Program-made: the position numbers and the translations under genes
Origin: Anammoximicrobium sp964486845
GTDB lineage: Bacteria; Planctomycetota; Planctomycetia; Pirellulales; Pirellulaceae
Assembly: GCA_964486845.1 (NCBI GenBank)
Contig: CAZAQY010000141.1
Coordinates: 1 to 21,645 of the forward strand
DNA: 21,645 bases
Reading direction: 5' to 3'
The notes under the pieces: generated by a model
Told to the model about the DNA's origin: nothing
The model's input: the letters and a program-made list of their open reading frames with translations, nothing else
Databases searched by the model: none
Shown here: piece after piece, positions 1-7,591 of the stretch
How the letters are laid out: every line of letters starts with the position of its first letter
How positions within the stretch are numbered: position 1 is the first letter of the stretch

Positions 1-229
1 TCGGTCGCGCCCCACGCTAGCTGCTGGCATTTCGCAATGTTACGATCGAGGCCCTGCAAATCAATGGTCTCGTTCCCCCGTCTTTCCAAGTTGCCTCGTA
101 AGCGCTGAACACGGCCAACATCATGATTTTGTCCGCACGTCATCCCAGATCGCCTCCTGTGTCCTTGCCGTCCGCCAGACGAAAGGCGAGAATGTGACGA
201 CTTGGTAACTTCTTTGGGAGCCTGACGCC

Positions 230-1111
230 GTGAATCGACGCCCCTTCTTCTACGCTGCCATCTTTACGATGGTTGCCCTGGTCGTGCTGGTCCGCGCGGA
301 CCAGATCGTGCTGTACGAAAAGGCCTCGCCGTACAGCACCATCATTGTCACGGAAGAAAACGGCTTGCGAACGCTGCGATTTGAAAAAGACGGGGCGCGG
401 CAGAGCGTCGTCAAGCTCGGCGATCCCGATCACTTGGAACTGCCCTACGCGCGTGTCGCCTTCGCGGGCCTGGCGTTGTGCGGCGAGCCGCGCCGCGTGA
501 TGGTCGTCGGGTTGGGCGGCGGCACGCTGCCCATGTTCCTTCGCAAGCACTATCCCGACGCCGCGATCGACGCCGTGGACATCGATCCGGACGTGGTCTA
601 CGTGGCGAAGAAGTTCTTCGGCTTTCGCGAGGACGACCAGATGCGGGCCTTTGTGGGCGACGGGCGGGAGTTCGTCGAGCGATTCCGGCAGCCGTACGAT
701 GTGATCTTTTTGGACGCCTTCAGCAGCGACAGCGTGCCGCCCCACCTGACGACGCAGGAGTTCTTGCGGGCGGTGCGGCGGGCCGTCAAGCCCAGCGGAG
801 TCGTGGTCGGCAATATCTGGAGCCGCTACTCCAATCCGTTGTACGACTCGATGGTCCGCACGTACCAGGAAGTCTTCGACGATCTGTACATCCTGGACGT
901 CCCCGGCGCCGGCAACAAGATCCTGCTGGCTTTGCCTCGCCGGCAGTCGGTCACCCGCGAGGAGTTGTCGCAACTGGCCGGCAGAGTGTCCACCGCCAAG
1001 CAGTTTCGCTTCGATCTGAGCGAACTGGTCACCAACGGATTCCAGCACGCCACGGAAAAGGACAGCGCTGGCCGCGTGCTGAAAGACGGCGAGCTTAACC
1101 AGTACCGATAG
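230..1111 (+). CDS. Spermidine-synthase-like class I SAM methyltransferase fold protein, membrane-anchored
   Basis: The 293-residue product has a short hydrophobic N-terminal segment (about residues 7-21) and then a spermidine/spermine-synthase-type Rossmann domain. Visible motifs are the nucleotide-binding loop VVGLGGGTLP (92-101), the acidic DIDP (117-120) that would contact the cosubstrate ribose or aminopropyl donor, GDGREF (143-148) and LDAFSSDSVP (161-170). In authentic spermidine synthases the last motif carries the catalytic Asp region; the DAFSSD version is common in the divergent spermidine-synthase-like proteins often fused to MFS-type membrane domains. This copy has one hydrophobic segment and no transporter domain, so it may be a trimmed or stand-alone form. 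The start is GTG, chosen because GGAG lies about 9 bases upstream (217-220) and the protein aligns from there. Fold assignment is firm; aminopropyltransferase activity is uncertain, and a methyltransferase role is possible. Confidence 0.8.
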   Translation: MNRRPFFYAAIFTMVALVVLVRADQIVLYEKASPYSTIIVTEENGLRTLRFEKDGARQSVVKLGDPDHLELPYARVAFAGLALCGEPRRVMVVGLGGGTLPMFLRKHYPDAAIDAVDIDPDVVYVAKKFFGFREDDQMRAFVGDGREFVERFRQPYDVIFLDAFSSDSVPPHLTTQEFLRAVRRAVKPSGVVVGNIWSRYSNPLYDSMVRTYQEVFDDLYILDVPGAGNKILLALPRRQSVTREELSQLAGRVSTAKQFRFDLSELVTNGFQHATEKDSAGRVLKDGELNQYR

Positions 1112-1414
1112 GACCGTGGATGCGAGCAGCAGCGATTGTTGCGGCGATGACACGGATCTCGGCTGCGGGGCCGGCGCTGCGGGTGCAAACGAAGTGGCGG
1201 TGTTGGTCGCGCAGTTGGCCGGCGAGCATCCGACATCGCGGATTTCGACGACGCATCGTTGCTGGGGCGGTCACCCCGGACCCGAAATCCGGGCGGCTCA
1301 AGTGTTGTCGCTGGCGTGTCGCAACGCGGACTACGCCCCGCGGATCTTCGCCGCTTTCTCCGTGGCGTGCTCTGCCAGTTAAGCGTCGCGCCGTCCCTGA
1401 TCGCGTACTTGACA
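1112..1414. other. Convergent intergenic region, no clear gene
   Basis: About 300 bases lie between two genes that end towards each other. A GTG-started frame at 1116-1382 (+) runs 88 codons, but it has no Shine-Dalgarno site, is Cys/Ser/Ala-rich and matches no family I know. Its last 28 codons look slightly more protein-like, so a gene remnant cannot be excluded. A 6-bp stem with a 7-base loop (CCCGGA 1275-1280, TCCGGG 1288-1293) is present but lacks a T-run, so it is only a weak terminator candidate. Confidence 0.4.
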
Positions 1415-2380
1415 TCAGAGGTCCATGGCATCGAGTCGGTCGATCAACTTGTCCAGATCGTCTCCCCACGACCCCGTCTCGCTCGCACGGGGCTTCGGCA
1501 CGGGATCCGCCTTGCCGGCCGGCCGCTGACCGGCGATTAACAGATGTTCGTCGCGCTCTCGGACGGCGACGTCCAGATCGTTCAGCAGGCCCTCCGCCGC
1601 TCCGAACAGCGACGACAGGTCGAGTTTCAGACCGCCGGTTTCTCGCAGGTCCCCCGCGATGGCGGGCGTCTTGTGCTGGGGGAACATAATTGCGTTCTCG
1701 GGACACACGCGACTGCAAGCCGGGCAGCCCTTGCGGCAGTTGTCCGGCAGTTCGACCAGCACATGCTCGGCCTCATCCACGCCATAGACCCCAAACAGAC
1801 AGAAGTCGATGCACTCCATACAGTCAGTGCAGCGGCTGTAGTCGACCACCGGATACCAGCGGCGGCCGACCGGTTCCTCGATGCGGCGAACCGCGTGGAC
1901 CTCCCCGCCTGCTTCTCGCGCGGGTACTGCGGGGATGACCTGCCGGATCGCATCCAGGTACGGTTGCGGCGACCGATGGCGGCGGAGGTCCAAGCAGTAG
2001 ATCGTTCGATCGGGCAGGTCACGCGTCGCTGCAACGCGTCCCGTGCCCTTAGCAGCCTTGCTTTGCCCCTCGTCCGCCGCGAGTTTCTCGTCCTCGTCCA
2101 AACGCGTCCGGCCTCTCCGCCCGCGGATACCGTTCCGGTCCAGAATCCAGTGCGAGGCACGGGGAGACAGCCAAGCCAGCACAGCCAAGTCGCCGCCCAG
2201 GTCCTGCAACGCCGCAACGCCCGGACCAGCGGCGTTCAGGTCGTACAAGTGCGGGACCACCAAAACGTCGCACTGCCCAGCCTGCGCCAATTGGTCCGCC
2301 AATTGTTCTTCCAGAGCCTGCCGTTCAGGATGAAGAGTCTGGCCGCAAGACAAGACCACGGAAAAACGCCGCGTCATCAT
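1415..2380 (-). CDS. 2x[4Fe-4S] ferredoxin-type protein coupled to the lipoyl H-like protein
   Basis: The product is 321 residues from the ATG at 2380. A longer in-frame extension to 2752 exists, but it lies entirely over the upstream H-like gene and reads as low-complexity Arg/Gly sequence, so it is rejected. The true start overlaps the upstream stop (ATGA, 4-base overlap), indicating translational coupling. Residues 1-85 form an unrecognised alpha/beta-looking domain, followed by a charged linker (about 86-125). Residues 184-226 carry two complete cluster motifs: Cys184/187/190/194 (CX2CX2CX3C) and Cys215/219/222/226 (CX3CX2CX3CP), as in bacterial-type two-cluster ferredoxins. The C-terminal 90 residues are predicted soluble, with an acidic tail. 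Inference: it passes electrons to or from the lipoyl arm of its partner. The specific reaction is unknown. Confidence 0.82.
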   Translation of the reverse strand: MMTRRFSVVLSCGQTLHPERQALEEQLADQLAQAGQCDVLVVPHLYDLNAAGPGVAALQDLGGDLAVLAWLSPRASHWILDRNGIRGRRGRTRLDEDEKLAADEGQSKAAKGTGRVAATRDLPDRTIYCLDLRRHRSPQPYLDAIRQVIPAVPAREAGGEVHAVRRIEEPVGRRWYPVVDYSRCTDCMECIDFCLFGVYGVDEAEHVLVELPDNCRKGCPACSRVCPENAIMFPQHKTPAIAGDLRETGGLKLDLSSLFGAAEGLLNDLDVAVRERDEHLLIAGQRPAGKADPVPKPRASETGSWGDDLDKLIDRLDAMDL

Positions 2381-2832
2381 TCGTTGAGTTGCCCCTTGAT
2401 GGTTCGCTGAGCCAGAGGCCACACCTCGGCCAGATGCTCCAGGTATTGTTCCGGGGGCAACAAGCCGTCGCTGGCGCCGCGGATCTCCAGCAGCCACCCC
2501 TCGCCGTACTTGTCGGCGTTGATCGTCGAGGGATCCAGCAACAGCTCCTCGTTGACCATCACCAGGACGCCCGCGATGGGCGCGAACAACGCACTTTCCG
2601 CCTTCTTGCTCTCGATCGAACCGATCTCCTGGCGCAACTGCAACGCCGCTCCCGGAGCGACCGTCCAATCCAGGAAGTAGACGTCCTGCAACAGCCGCAC
2701 CGCGTAGGCGGTCAAGCCGAAACGGATCGCGTCCCCTCGCCGTTGAGCCCACATGTGGTTCCAGGCGTACTGGCGGTCGGTCGGAAACTCGGCTTCGTAC
2801 TGGCCCATCCGGAAGGTCAAGGAGGTGCTCAT
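2377..2832 (-). CDS. Lipoyl carrier protein, glycine-cleavage H-like
   Basis: The 151-residue protein has the compact lipoyl/biotinyl hammerhead fold of GcvH. Recognisable blocks are RFGLTAYAVRLLQDVYFLDW (37-56, matching the GcvH segment around 'GIT..A...LGD..FV.LP'), the lipoylation loop ESKKA (74-78) with Lys77 aligned to the lipoyl-lysine, FAPIAG (83-88), VNEELLLDPSTIN (93-105) and the GEGWLLEI block (110-117). The N-terminal 30 residues, rich in Trp/His/Tyr, differ from housekeeping GcvH, and no gcvT, gcvP or lpd gene is nearby. It is followed directly by a two-cluster ferredoxin gene with an ATGA overlap, and an 18-codon ORF overlaps its own start in the same way. A classical glycine-cleavage role is possible, but the context favours a dedicated redox lipoyl carrier. 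Little Shine-Dalgarno signal precedes the ATG, which fits coupled initiation from the micro-ORF. Confidence 0.85.
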   Translation of the reverse strand: MSTSLTFRMGQYEAEFPTDRQYAWNHMWAQRRGDAIRFGLTAYAVRLLQDVYFLDWTVAPGAALQLRQEIGSIESKKAESALFAPIAGVLVMVNEELLLDPSTINADKYGEGWLLEIRGASDGLLPPEQYLEHLAEVWPLAQRTIKGQLNE

Positions 2833-2885
2833 GTGCGGCGCACCCGGTAATGCTTCGGCCCGTTGGCTGCGGTTGTGGTCGTCAT
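2829..2885 (-). CDS. Possible 18-residue coupled micro-ORF upstream of the H-like gene
   Basis: An ATG at 2885, with a purine-rich GGAAAG directly before it, opens an 18-codon frame (MTTTTAANGPKHYRVRRT). Its TGA overlaps the ATG of the H-like gene as ATGA, the same geometry as between the H-like and ferredoxin genes. It could be a leader peptide that loads ribosomes onto the H-like gene, or the surviving N-terminus of a lost gene. It is too short for family recognition, so coding status is an inference from the overlap geometry. Confidence 0.35.
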   Translation of the reverse strand: MTTTTAANGPKHYRVRRT

Positions 2886-2898
2886 CTTTCCAGCGGTC

Positions 2899-3453
2899 TT
2901 AACGGAAGAACTCGGCGACTTGCACGCGAAAACCGCCAAGCATCTCGGGGAGAGTGAAGTCCTGCGAGGAGGTCAGAATCCGCACCGGCTGATCGCCGTG
3001 GTACAAATAAGCCGTTTCGTCCGAGGGATCGAGAATGCATACGGCCGTCACGCCTGCGTCGAGGTACTCCGCGACCTTGGCCAACAGCGCCGACCAGCGA
3101 TCGGACTCGGAGAAGACCTCGAAAACGAGATCCGGGACCGTCTCCAGATAGCCGTCTGGCAATTGACCTTTCCCAACTCGGGCCTTGCTGTAAAAGGCTA
3201 CGTCCGCGCCGCGCAAAGTGTCGGGATTCCGCTCGGTGATGATGCCCGAATCGTTGGTCGTCAACCTGCCGAGTTTTCCATTTCGAACGTGGTTCCCCAA
3301 CAGCCGGGAAACCTCGGCGCAGATTTGGCCATGCCGAGGTGTAGGCAAGTTCATCTCCACGATCCTCCCCCGCACCAACTCGCTCGGCCGTCCCGTGTCG
3401 GGCATCCGAGTGTACTCTTCGACGGTCAACAGATGTTCTGCAACTGAGGTCAT
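2899..3453 (-). CDS. Uma2 family (DUF820) restriction-endonuclease-fold protein
   Basis: The 184-residue protein has the Uma2 layout of a PD-(D/E)XK nuclease fold. The N-terminal 'LTVEEYTRMPD...SELVRGRIVEM' region carries Glu25, followed by His41 in the TPRHGQ segment, Asp84 in 'RGADVAF' (families usually have a 'PDV' triad here; the Pro is missing but the Asp is kept), Glu112 in PDLVFEVFSESD (107-118) and Lys126 in 'LLAKVAEYLDAGV'. The C-terminal 'VCILDPSDETAYLYH' strand is typical. The length matches full-length family members. These proteins are abundant in Planctomycetota and Cyanobacteria and their cellular role is largely unknown; activity is inferred only from the fold. It sits 45 bases after the PQQ-propeller gene on the same strand, with no strong Shine-Dalgarno site visible. 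Confidence 0.9.
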   Translation of the reverse strand: MTSVAEHLLTVEEYTRMPDTGRPSELVRGRIVEMNLPTPRHGQICAEVSRLLGNHVRNGKLGRLTTNDSGIITERNPDTLRGADVAFYSKARVGKGQLPDGYLETVPDLVFEVFSESDRWSALLAKVAEYLDAGVTAVCILDPSDETAYLYHGDQPVRILTSSQDFTLPEMLGGFRVQVAEFFR

Positions 3454-3498
3454 GATCAGGACTTTGGTTGTGAAGTGGAAACTGAAATCGTCACACCC

Positions 3499-4689
3499 CT
3501 ATCCCTTCCCGAAACAATACACAACTCCTTCATCGCTGGCAATGACCAATCTGCCGGCGGCCACGGCAGGCGAACCCGCAAAGCCTCCCCCTGCCTCGTA
3601 CTCCCAAAGCAACTTGCCGGTCTGCAGGTCCAGCGCGTACAGTCGCCCGTCTGCCGCACCGGCAAACACACGTTGCCCCACGATCACCGGCGATGCATCG
3701 ACACGCCTCTTGGCGGCAAACGACCACAGTTCCTTGCCCGTGCCAGGGTCGAAAGCCTGGACTCGCCGGTTGCGGCCGCCGACCACCACGACCCGATCCG
3801 TGGCGGCAGGCGAACTGCGGTACGCGTTGCCTTGATTTTCCTCCTCGTAAATCCAGACCTGCTTCGCTTGCTTCCAGTCGATGCACAGGAACGTCCCTCC
3901 TTCGGTGCCGAAATACACGCGATCGCCAATCGCAGCGGGCGTCACGCCCGTGGGACCGCCGATCTCGAGACTGCCGACCTCCTGCCCTCGGTTCAAGTCG
4001 ATGATGTGCAGCTGGCCATCGCAGCCCGCGACGAAACAGCGATCTTCCACAACCGTTGGCGAGCAACGAATCTGATCGGCGATGGCGTACTTCCAAACAA
4101 TCTGGCCGGTCTTGGCGTTCAAGCAGTACAGCGTGGCGTCCTGCGAACCGAACAAGACGTTCTCGCGGAAGAAGTTGGCGCTCGAATCGACCTCCGCTTC
4201 GCTGGCGAAGTCCCAGACCAGTTTTCCCGTCGCGGCGTCGATGCAATGAAACCGGCGGTCGATGTCGCCGAGGTACAGCAGACCGTTCCGCACGGCCGGC
4301 GAGGCCATGAAGCCGCTATCGGTCTTGTAGGTCCACTTTGGTTTTCCGGTGGCCAATTCCAGAGCGAAGACGCTTCCGTCCAAATCGCCGATATACACCA
4401 CGCCGTCGACGATCGCCGGCGTGCCCTCGAAGCTGCCTTTGGGCACTTGATACTTCCACAGCAGCGAAGGTTGGTCGGGCAGCGTGGTCTGCGCTACGCC
4501 GGTCGAACCCGGGTCGCCGCGGAATAGCGGCCAGTCGCGGCCGGCTTCGACAGACGCCGCAGCGGGCGCCGCTTGCCCGTCGCCGGCGGCCGCCACCGGC
4601 TCGCCCGACCTCGCCGACGGGCTTGTCAAAAAGGCAAGCAGGACGACGAAACTGACGATGAAGCTCGCAAATGGACGATGCAGCGACAT
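3499..4689 (-). CDS. Exported PQQ-like beta-propeller repeat protein
   Basis: The 396-residue product starts with a signal peptide (hydrophobic core at about residues 9-22, likely cleavage near residue 28) and a low-complexity Ala-rich stretch. It then has a 'WPLFRGDPGSTGVAQ' entry motif and about seven beta-propeller blades with the PQQ-type pattern 'G.(V/L)YA(L/I)D..TGK..W.Y'. Examples are GSVFALELATGKPKWTYKT, RFHCIDAATGKLVWDF, TLYCLNAKTGQIVWKY and RLYALDLQTGKLLWEY. Families of this kind include BamB-like scaffolds and quinoprotein-like domains; no PQQ-dehydrogenase catalytic residues are evident, so a periplasmic scaffold or sensor role is likelier than an enzyme. The start is supported by AGGAGG (4699-4704) with 9-base spacing. 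It heads a same-strand run of genes ending at 1415. Confidence 0.9.
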   Translation of the reverse strand: MSLHRPFASFIVSFVVLLAFLTSPSARSGEPVAAAGDGQAAPAAASVEAGRDWPLFRGDPGSTGVAQTTLPDQPSLLWKYQVPKGSFEGTPAIVDGVVYIGDLDGSVFALELATGKPKWTYKTDSGFMASPAVRNGLLYLGDIDRRFHCIDAATGKLVWDFASEAEVDSSANFFRENVLFGSQDATLYCLNAKTGQIVWKYAIADQIRCSPTVVEDRCFVAGCDGQLHIIDLNRGQEVGSLEIGGPTGVTPAAIGDRVYFGTEGGTFLCIDWKQAKQVWIYEEENQGNAYRSSPAATDRVVVVGGRNRRVQAFDPGTGKELWSFAAKRRVDASPVIVGQRVFAGAADGRLYALDLQTGKLLWEYEAGGGFAGSPAVAAGRLVIASDEGVVYCFGKG

Positions 4690-4696
4690 AGGTACA

Positions 4697-4706
4697 GACC
4701 TCCTGA
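4697..4706 (-). promoter_or_regulatory. Strong Shine-Dalgarno site for the PQQ-propeller gene
   Basis: Read on the minus strand, AGGAGG (4704-4699) precedes the ATG at 4689 by 9 bases. It is the clearest ribosome-binding site on the minus strand here and fixes the start. Confidence 0.75.
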
Positions 4707-4738
4707 ACTTAACCGGCTGCGCCGGAACCCGGAAACCC

Positions 4739-4825
4739 TAATCTTTCTCATAATCTTTCTCATAATCTTTCACTTCATCTCTTCCCTACTTGCCGTGGAG
4801 TCGGGGGAGATTAGGTGAAAGATTA
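4739..4825. repeat. 12-bp-periodic repeat cluster with inverted copy
   Basis: Three consecutive 12-base units (TAATCTTTCTCA at 4739-4750 and 4751-4762, then TAATCTTTCAC at 4763-4773) read on the minus strand as G(T/A)GAAAGATTA(T/G). About 40 bases further on, an inverted copy GATTAGGTGAAAGATTA occurs at 4809-4825. The arms TAATCTTTCAC (4763-4773) and GTGAAAGATTA (4815-4825) are a perfect 11-bp inverted repeat with a 41-base loop. The same 17-base core recurs at 16428-16444. It lies between the ends and starts of two same-strand genes. Confidence 0.8.
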
Positions 4826-4873
4826 AGGTGCTCCTGGTCCCAGCCATCCCAGAGCCGCGACCATTGCAAATCC

Positions 4874-7591
4874 TTAAGGAACCGTTGAGAACTTGATGTT
4901 GTCCAGATAAAACGCCGTGTCCGCCGCGGCGGTGCTGCTGAAACCAAGCCAGTGCAACTCGCGAAAGTCCGTCCCGGAGATCGGCAGGTCGGCGAAGGAC
5001 TGCGGCTCGGCTCCGGCTGCTTGGAGCGTCACCTTGAACACGCGCGGTGCGTTCTTGCCCAGGGCCGCTTCGATCTCCACGTGTAACCACGTCCCGGCAG
5101 GCACCTGGGCCAGCCGTTTTCCGGCGGCGGCGACTTGACCGTTGCCGTGGAAACTCACGCCGGGTCCCACGTTGCGCGGGTAATCAGCGGCGTCGCGCCA
5201 CTCGGTGAAGAACTGGGCGTCGCGGTCGAACCAGACGTCGAAACTCTGTCGAACCGTCCCTTCGCGCAGGTGCGGTTCGTAGTAGAAGTGCGGTTCCCAG
5301 GAAGGCTGAAGGTCCTTCGCGTCGGTAACCTTCACGCTGCGTTTGCCGCCCGCGGCGCGCTCGTCGCTGACACGGATCGACGCACCCCGCCCTTCGCCGC
5401 TGAGGCGTGCCCGCGCCGGCGGAGCGCCGATGGGCGTCTTCTCAAAATCGTCGTCCACCGTCAGCGGAGGAGGCGGAGGAGGAGGTGCCGGGAGAGGACG
5501 CGACGCGCAGTTCCCGTGGCGGACATCGCCGACCCAAGCCGGGTCTCCGTACAGTCCGACGGTGCTGATGTCAAACGGCTGGAAGCCGAGCGGCAGGGCC
5601 GGGGAATCGGACTGCAAACGAAAGTCGTGGGCTTGGACATCGACGAATCTCGGATCCGCGATTTTCGAGTTGGTGTCCAGACGAAGCGCCTGCCACTCGG
5701 CCAGCGAGCGCCGGTAGAAGTGGAGTCGGTCGCCGCCGCCCGTGTGCCAGAAAAGGTTCTCGTCCCAAACGCCCAGCGATTCCTTGGCTGCCAGACGTTC
5801 GTTCAACGAACGTTCCCCGTGGGGGATGAACAACTCGCCCTGGGTGAGATAAACCAGGTTTCGCCGAAATGTGTTGGGCCGTTTCTCATAGTACGGCCAG
5901 AGCGCGTGATTGGCGGACAAGGCGAAGATATTGTTCTGAATCACGTGTTCGTGCCCGCCGTTATTGTACATCAGGCCGCCGCTGAGCGTGTTGTAGACCA
6001 GGTTGTTCTCCACCGTGTAGTTGCCGCACTGGGCATCCAGATAAATACCCCAGCCAAACGGCGGCGTCGAGTAGGGCCAAATGTCGTGAAAAACGTTGTT
6101 GCGGATGACGCTGCCGGGCGACACTCCCAGGCAGTAGATCAATCCCGCATCGCTCAAGACGCCGTGGACCAGATCGTGAACGTGATTGAACTCGATCACG
6201 TTGTGGTGCGTGCGGTTCGGTTCCAAGCCCCAGTTCCAGCCGACGCTGATGCCGGAGTACAACAGGTCGTGAATGTCGTTGTGCGAAATTCGATTCTCGC
6301 TGCTCTGGGCGACCCAGATGCCGACGCCGGCCGGATAGACGTGGCCCCCGTCGTAGATGTGATTGTTGTCCACCAGAATGCGGCTCGATTCGGCCACGTC
6401 CGTCGCCGCCATCTTCGCTTCGCCCACGCGCACTCCGCCGGCGCCTAAGTCGTACAGCGAATTCTGCTGGATGCGGCAATCTTTGCACCCGCGGCGAAAC
6501 CAGATGCCGTACGTGCCCACATGCGCCACTTCGCAGCCTTCCACGGCACAGTGCAGGACGCCGTCGGCCATCACGGCGGCGGGCACTTCGACCGCCGCCT
6601 GCGTGCTGCTGTTGCCCTCAGGGGCGAGCACCCAATCGGCGTGCTGAAATGCCAGACCCCGCAGTGTCACGTGTTGCACGCATCGGCCTTCATCCGCGTT
6701 GCCCGCCAGCCGCACCAGTTCAGGCAGCACGGGCGCGATCACTTCGACTTGCTCCATCTGCTCGCCGGGCAGCGGCCAGTAGCTGAGCACGCCCGTGCTG
6801 CGGTTCAGGTACCATTCGCCGGGTTGATCCAGCAATTCGAAGGCGTTTTCGACATAGTAGCGCTGACTCTCTTCCCAGTAGCCGATGCTCCACCATTCGC
6901 GCATCGGCCCAGCGAAATGGACTGTGTTCGACGCGGTGTCCACCGATTTCAGCGGATGAATCGAGGTCTCCCAGGAGTGCATGAGAATCACGTTCACGTC
7001 ATCCAGTTGTGACCAAGGCTGGATGTCGCCCGCAGCGAATACGAACTTGTCGCGGGCGACCGGCTTGGCATTGGGGATCGGAGGGCCGGGCAACAGCGCG
7101 GCGATGCGGTGATAGCCGGTGTTGGGCGAGCGTGCGCGCTGGCGGCGCTGGCCGCCGGCGAACAACTGGTGAAAGTACCACTCGCCGGAGCGAACCTCCG
7201 ACAACTCGGCTTGCCACACATCTCCCGCACCCTTCCGCCAGCCCGTGATCCGCCGCCCGCCGCTAAAAATCGGCCGCTCACCCGGATAGGCCGCGTACAA
7301 GACCGGCCGCTCGCGCGTGCCCGAATCCTGCGGCTGGAGCACCAACGGTTGCTGAAGAAAGTGCGTCCCGCCCCGCACGAGGACCGTCACCGCGTCCGTC
7401 GCCTTCAACCGGCGTGCCTCCTCTTGAGCCCGCTGAACCGTAGCGAACGGTCCGTCGGTCCCCGCTGGATTCGGCTCGGCCAGCCGCCCGGACCAGGTGT
7501 CGTTTCCGTTCGTGGCGACGTACAGTTCGACGGCCTTGGCCGCCGACGCCCCGTTCAGAACGATGCACGCGATCGCAAGTCTTATTAGCAT
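4874..7591 (-). CDS. Exported right-handed parallel beta-helix protein with C-terminal sandwich domain
   Basis: The product is 905 residues from the ATG at 7591. An in-frame extension to 7780 is rejected because CTCCTT (7598-7603, AAGGAG on the coding strand) sits 6 bases before the ATG and a signal peptide (about 1-20) follows directly. The mature N-terminus carries 'LYVATNGNDTWSGRLAEPN...GPFATVQRAQEEARRLK', typical of polysaccharide-active beta-helix proteins of the GH141-like type. Rungs rich in Asn/Ile/Val ('N.I....G' repeats such as ISHNDIHDLLYSGISVGWNW, VIRNNVFHDIW, VENNLVYNT) run through about residues 330-620. A poly-Pro linker (near residue 700) joins a C-terminal concanavalin-like beta-sandwich ('SVKVTDAKD...FDVWFD...YLDNIKF'). 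It probably binds or cleaves a complex polysaccharide outside the cytoplasm. The catalytic acids cannot be assigned, and this gene appears intact. Confidence 0.88.
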   Translation of the reverse strand: MLIRLAIACIVLNGASAAKAVELYVATNGNDTWSGRLAEPNPAGTDGPFATVQRAQEEARRLKATDAVTVLVRGGTHFLQQPLVLQPQDSGTRERPVLYAAYPGERPIFSGGRRITGWRKGAGDVWQAELSEVRSGEWYFHQLFAGGQRRQRARSPNTGYHRIAALLPGPPIPNAKPVARDKFVFAAGDIQPWSQLDDVNVILMHSWETSIHPLKSVDTASNTVHFAGPMREWWSIGYWEESQRYYVENAFELLDQPGEWYLNRSTGVLSYWPLPGEQMEQVEVIAPVLPELVRLAGNADEGRCVQHVTLRGLAFQHADWVLAPEGNSSTQAAVEVPAAVMADGVLHCAVEGCEVAHVGTYGIWFRRGCKDCRIQQNSLYDLGAGGVRVGEAKMAATDVAESSRILVDNNHIYDGGHVYPAGVGIWVAQSSENRISHNDIHDLLYSGISVGWNWGLEPNRTHHNVIEFNHVHDLVHGVLSDAGLIYCLGVSPGSVIRNNVFHDIWPYSTPPFGWGIYLDAQCGNYTVENNLVYNTLSGGLMYNNGGHEHVIQNNIFALSANHALWPYYEKRPNTFRRNLVYLTQGELFIPHGERSLNERLAAKESLGVWDENLFWHTGGGDRLHFYRRSLAEWQALRLDTNSKIADPRFVDVQAHDFRLQSDSPALPLGFQPFDISTVGLYGDPAWVGDVRHGNCASRPLPAPPPPPPPLTVDDDFEKTPIGAPPARARLSGEGRGASIRVSDERAAGGKRSVKVTDAKDLQPSWEPHFYYEPHLREGTVRQSFDVWFDRDAQFFTEWRDAADYPRNVGPGVSFHGNGQVAAAGKRLAQVPAGTWLHVEIEAALGKNAPRVFKVTLQAAGAEPQSFADLPISGTDFRELHWLGFSSTAAADTAFYLDNIKFSTVP

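Noticed and set aside
1116..1382. 88-codon GTG-started plus-strand frame as a gene
   Set aside because: No ribosome-binding site, odd composition and no recognisable family; kept only as a note in the intergenic entry.
2381..2752. N-terminal extension of the ferredoxin-type gene to 2752
   Set aside because: It lies wholly inside the H-like gene in another frame, is low-complexity, and the ATGA-coupled start at 2380 is far better supported.
4739..4773. CRISPR-like array from short repeated units
   Set aside because: Units are 12 bases, directly adjacent with no spacers; this is a tandem repeat.
5458..5490. GGA/GGC-rich tract as a microsatellite or regulatory repeat
   Set aside because: It encodes the poly-Pro linker of the beta-helix protein on the minus strand and needs no other explanation.
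4917..6448. Long open frames antisense to the beta-helix gene (for example 5135-6448 +)
   Set aside because: Translations are Val/Arg/Ala-rich with no motifs; they mirror the third-position GC bias of the real gene on the other strand.
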